Of a DNA stretch of 32,376 nucleotides, positions 31,127 through 32,376 are shown piece by piece. The translations under genes and the position numbers were made by a program. The notes beneath the pieces were generated by a model. It saw only the letters and a list, made by a program, of their open reading frames with translations, was not told where the DNA came from and did no database searches. The stretch's first letter is position 1, and each line of letters starts with the position of its first letter. Source of the DNA: an uncultured Clostridia bacterium (GTDB taxonomy: Bacteria > Bacillota > Clostridia > TANB77 > CAG-508); assembly GCA_944386325.1 (NCBI GenBank), contig CALXAP010000005.1, positions 1 through 32,376 on the forward strand. Reading direction: 5' to 3'.

Positions 31127-32376
31127 GTGAATGTCGAAAGAGAAGAAAAATATTTTAACTACAGATTAGAGCCTGGTAGAAAGAGAACAAAAGATGAAAT
31201 GATAATAGATAAACCATTAATTTCAATAGTAACACCATATTATAACTGTAAAAAATATATTACAAAAACTGCAAATTCTATATTTAATCAAACATTTCCA
31301 TATTGGGAATGGATTATATATAATGATGGAAGTACAGAAGAAGAAACAGAAGAAATATTAAATGAATTAAAAAATAAGGATAATAGAATAACAATAATTA
31401 ATGGTAAAAATGTAGGAAGAATAGAAGCAAGGGATAATGCAATAAAAGCTTCAAAAACAGATTTAATTTTTACACTAGATTCTGATGATATGATTGATAA
31501 AACAATGCTTGAAACAGCATATTGGTCATTAATGACAAATCCAGAGGCTTCTTGGGTTTATTCAGATATTGCAAATTTTGATGGAAAAGAATTTTTATGG
31601 AAACAAAATTTTGATAGTGATGTAGAAAAAAAAGAAAATTTAATGCCAGTATGTGCATTAATAAGAAAAGATAAATTATTAGATGTAGGAGGATATTCTG
31701 TAGTAGATAAGGATGTTCATGAGGATTGGGCACTTTGGCTTAGAATGCTAGCAAAAGGGTATTTTCCTATTCATATGTCATATTATGCATTTTGGTATAG
31801 GGTAAAAAAAGAAGGTGGAATATTAGCATCTATAAATAATGATAAAGAAAGAGATAAGCATGCAAGAAAAGTAATAAAACAAACAGCAGATACGATAAAA
31901 GAAAAAGTAACTGCAATACAATTTCCAACATCTGCTCTATACGATTATAATACATATCCATATGTATTTGACTGGGACAAACCTATTATAAGTGAAAATA
32001 ATAAAATAAAATTATTATTTATATTTCCATGGTGTAAAGTTGGAGGAGCAGATAAATTTAATTATGATTTAATATCTAATTTAGATAAAGAAAAATTCGA
32101 TATTACAATTATAACAACAGAGCCATGTGAATATATATGGAGACAAAAATTTGAAGAATGTGGAGAATTTTTTGACTTAACAACATTTTTACAAAGAAAA
32201 GATTGGGCTAGTTTTATGCATTATATAATAAAAACAAGACATATAAATTTAGTTATGCAGTCAAATAGTTTTTATGGATATTATGCATTGCCATGGTTAA
32301 AATCGGAATTTCCAGATGTAATATTTACAGATTATATCCATAATGAGAATTGGAATTGGAGAAATGGAGAATATCC
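31127..32376 (+). CDS. Large glycosyltransferase: GT2 domain and start of a GT4-like domain, cut by window end
   Basis: The frame from GTG 31127 (behind GGAGGAG) is open to the last base, 416 residues so far, so the C-terminus is unknown. A leader of about 30 residues precedes a GT2 domain: PLISIVTPYYNCKKYI, WIIYNDGSTEEETEEIL, GRIEARDNAIKASKTD and LIFTLDSDDMID. DVHEDWALWLRMLAKGYF carries the acidic residue expected in catalysis. From about residue 295 a second unit begins, IKLLFIFPWCKVGGADKFNYDLI, with the GGA-D/E acceptor loop of GT-B enzymes, so it is probably a two-domain enzyme adding two sugars in turn. It belongs with the exporter genes just upstream. Confidence 0.85.
   Translation, partial: MNVEREEKYFNYRLEPGRKRTKDEMIIDKPLISIVTPYYNCKKYITKTANSIFNQTFPYWEWIIYNDGSTEEETEEILNELKNKDNRITIINGKNVGRIEARDNAIKASKTDLIFTLDSDDMIDKTMLETAYWSLMTNPEASWVYSDIANFDGKEFLWKQNFDSDVEKKENLMPVCALIRKDKLLDVGGYSVVDKDVHEDWALWLRMLAKGYFPIHMSYYAFWYRVKKEGGILASINNDKERDKHARKVIKQTADTIKEKVTAIQFPTSALYDYNTYPYVFDWDKPIISENNKIKLLFIFPWCKVGGADKFNYDLISNLDKEKFDITIITTEPCEYIWRQKFEECGEFFDLTTFLQRKDWASFMHYIIKTRHINLVMQSNSFYGYYALPWLKSEFPDVIFTDYIHNENWNWRNGEY

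Noticed and set aside
1..32376. CRISPR arrays, tRNA or rRNA genes, and use of a non-standard genetic code
   Set aside because: No regularly spaced repeats and no tRNA-like folds or rRNA sequence were recognised. TGA ends several genes, and no conserved Trp position requires TGA.

Overview
The window looks like a chromosomal segment of a very AT-rich, low-GC Gram-positive anaerobe, most likely an uncultured gut-type Clostridia (Bacillota). The support is strong GGAGG ribosome binding sites, frequent TTG/GTG starts, AGA-dominated arginine codons, L32/L21/L27 of Firmicutes type, a V/A-type ATPase operon and TagG/TagH-like polysaccharide export genes. TGA is used as a stop, so the code is standard. 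I cannot name a species.

Layout. (1) 1-207: the tail of a ZIP-family metal transporter. (2) About 270-9240: an accessory region of decaying and mobile material. It opens with a broken two-component system/ABC-permease cassette that carries A-tract indels, an internal deletion and a truncation, but whose 11-bp-phased operator repeats remain. A tyrosine recombinase, an unrecognised small gene on the minus strand, and an HD-domain / NUDIX / methyltransferase group follow. Next come an ISL3-type IS remnant, a Phd/YefM-RelE/ParE toxin-antitoxin pair, a fragment of an Lsa-type ABC-F protein and a fragment of DinD. (3) 9250-11061: asnB on the minus strand, followed by a 102-nt near-perfect hairpin. 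(4) 11368-19915: rpmF, then a nine-gene V/A-type ATPase operon (small coiled-coil subunit, C, I, K, F, E, A, B, D). (5) 19942-22548: the L21 leader with rplU and rpmA, then glmM and a small membrane protein. (6) 22852-32376: a surface-glycan cluster with a consensus promoter, five complete glycosyltransferases, an O-antigen ligase/polymerase-like membrane protein, an ABC exporter pair with its own promoter, and a glycosyltransferase cut by the window end.

How the genes fit together. The ATPase couples ATP and ion gradients at the membrane. GlmM supplies glucosamine-1-phosphate for UDP-GlcNAc, which feeds cell wall and possibly the downstream glycan cluster. In that cluster GT2/GT4 enzymes would build a glycan on a lipid carrier, which the Wzm/Wzt (TagG/TagH)-type transporter exports. 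The accessory region adds a recombinase, a toxin-antitoxin pair and small nucleotide or methyl-transfer enzymes.

No complete new system can be proven from sequence alone. The observations most worth following are the dispersed GC-rich hairpin repeat (11112-11213, partial copy near 22745-22800), the orphaned phased operators of the broken two-component system, the inverted repeat at the recombinase promoter, the L27 gene without either Prp or its cleavable N-terminus, and the perfect palindrome inside the dinD remnant.
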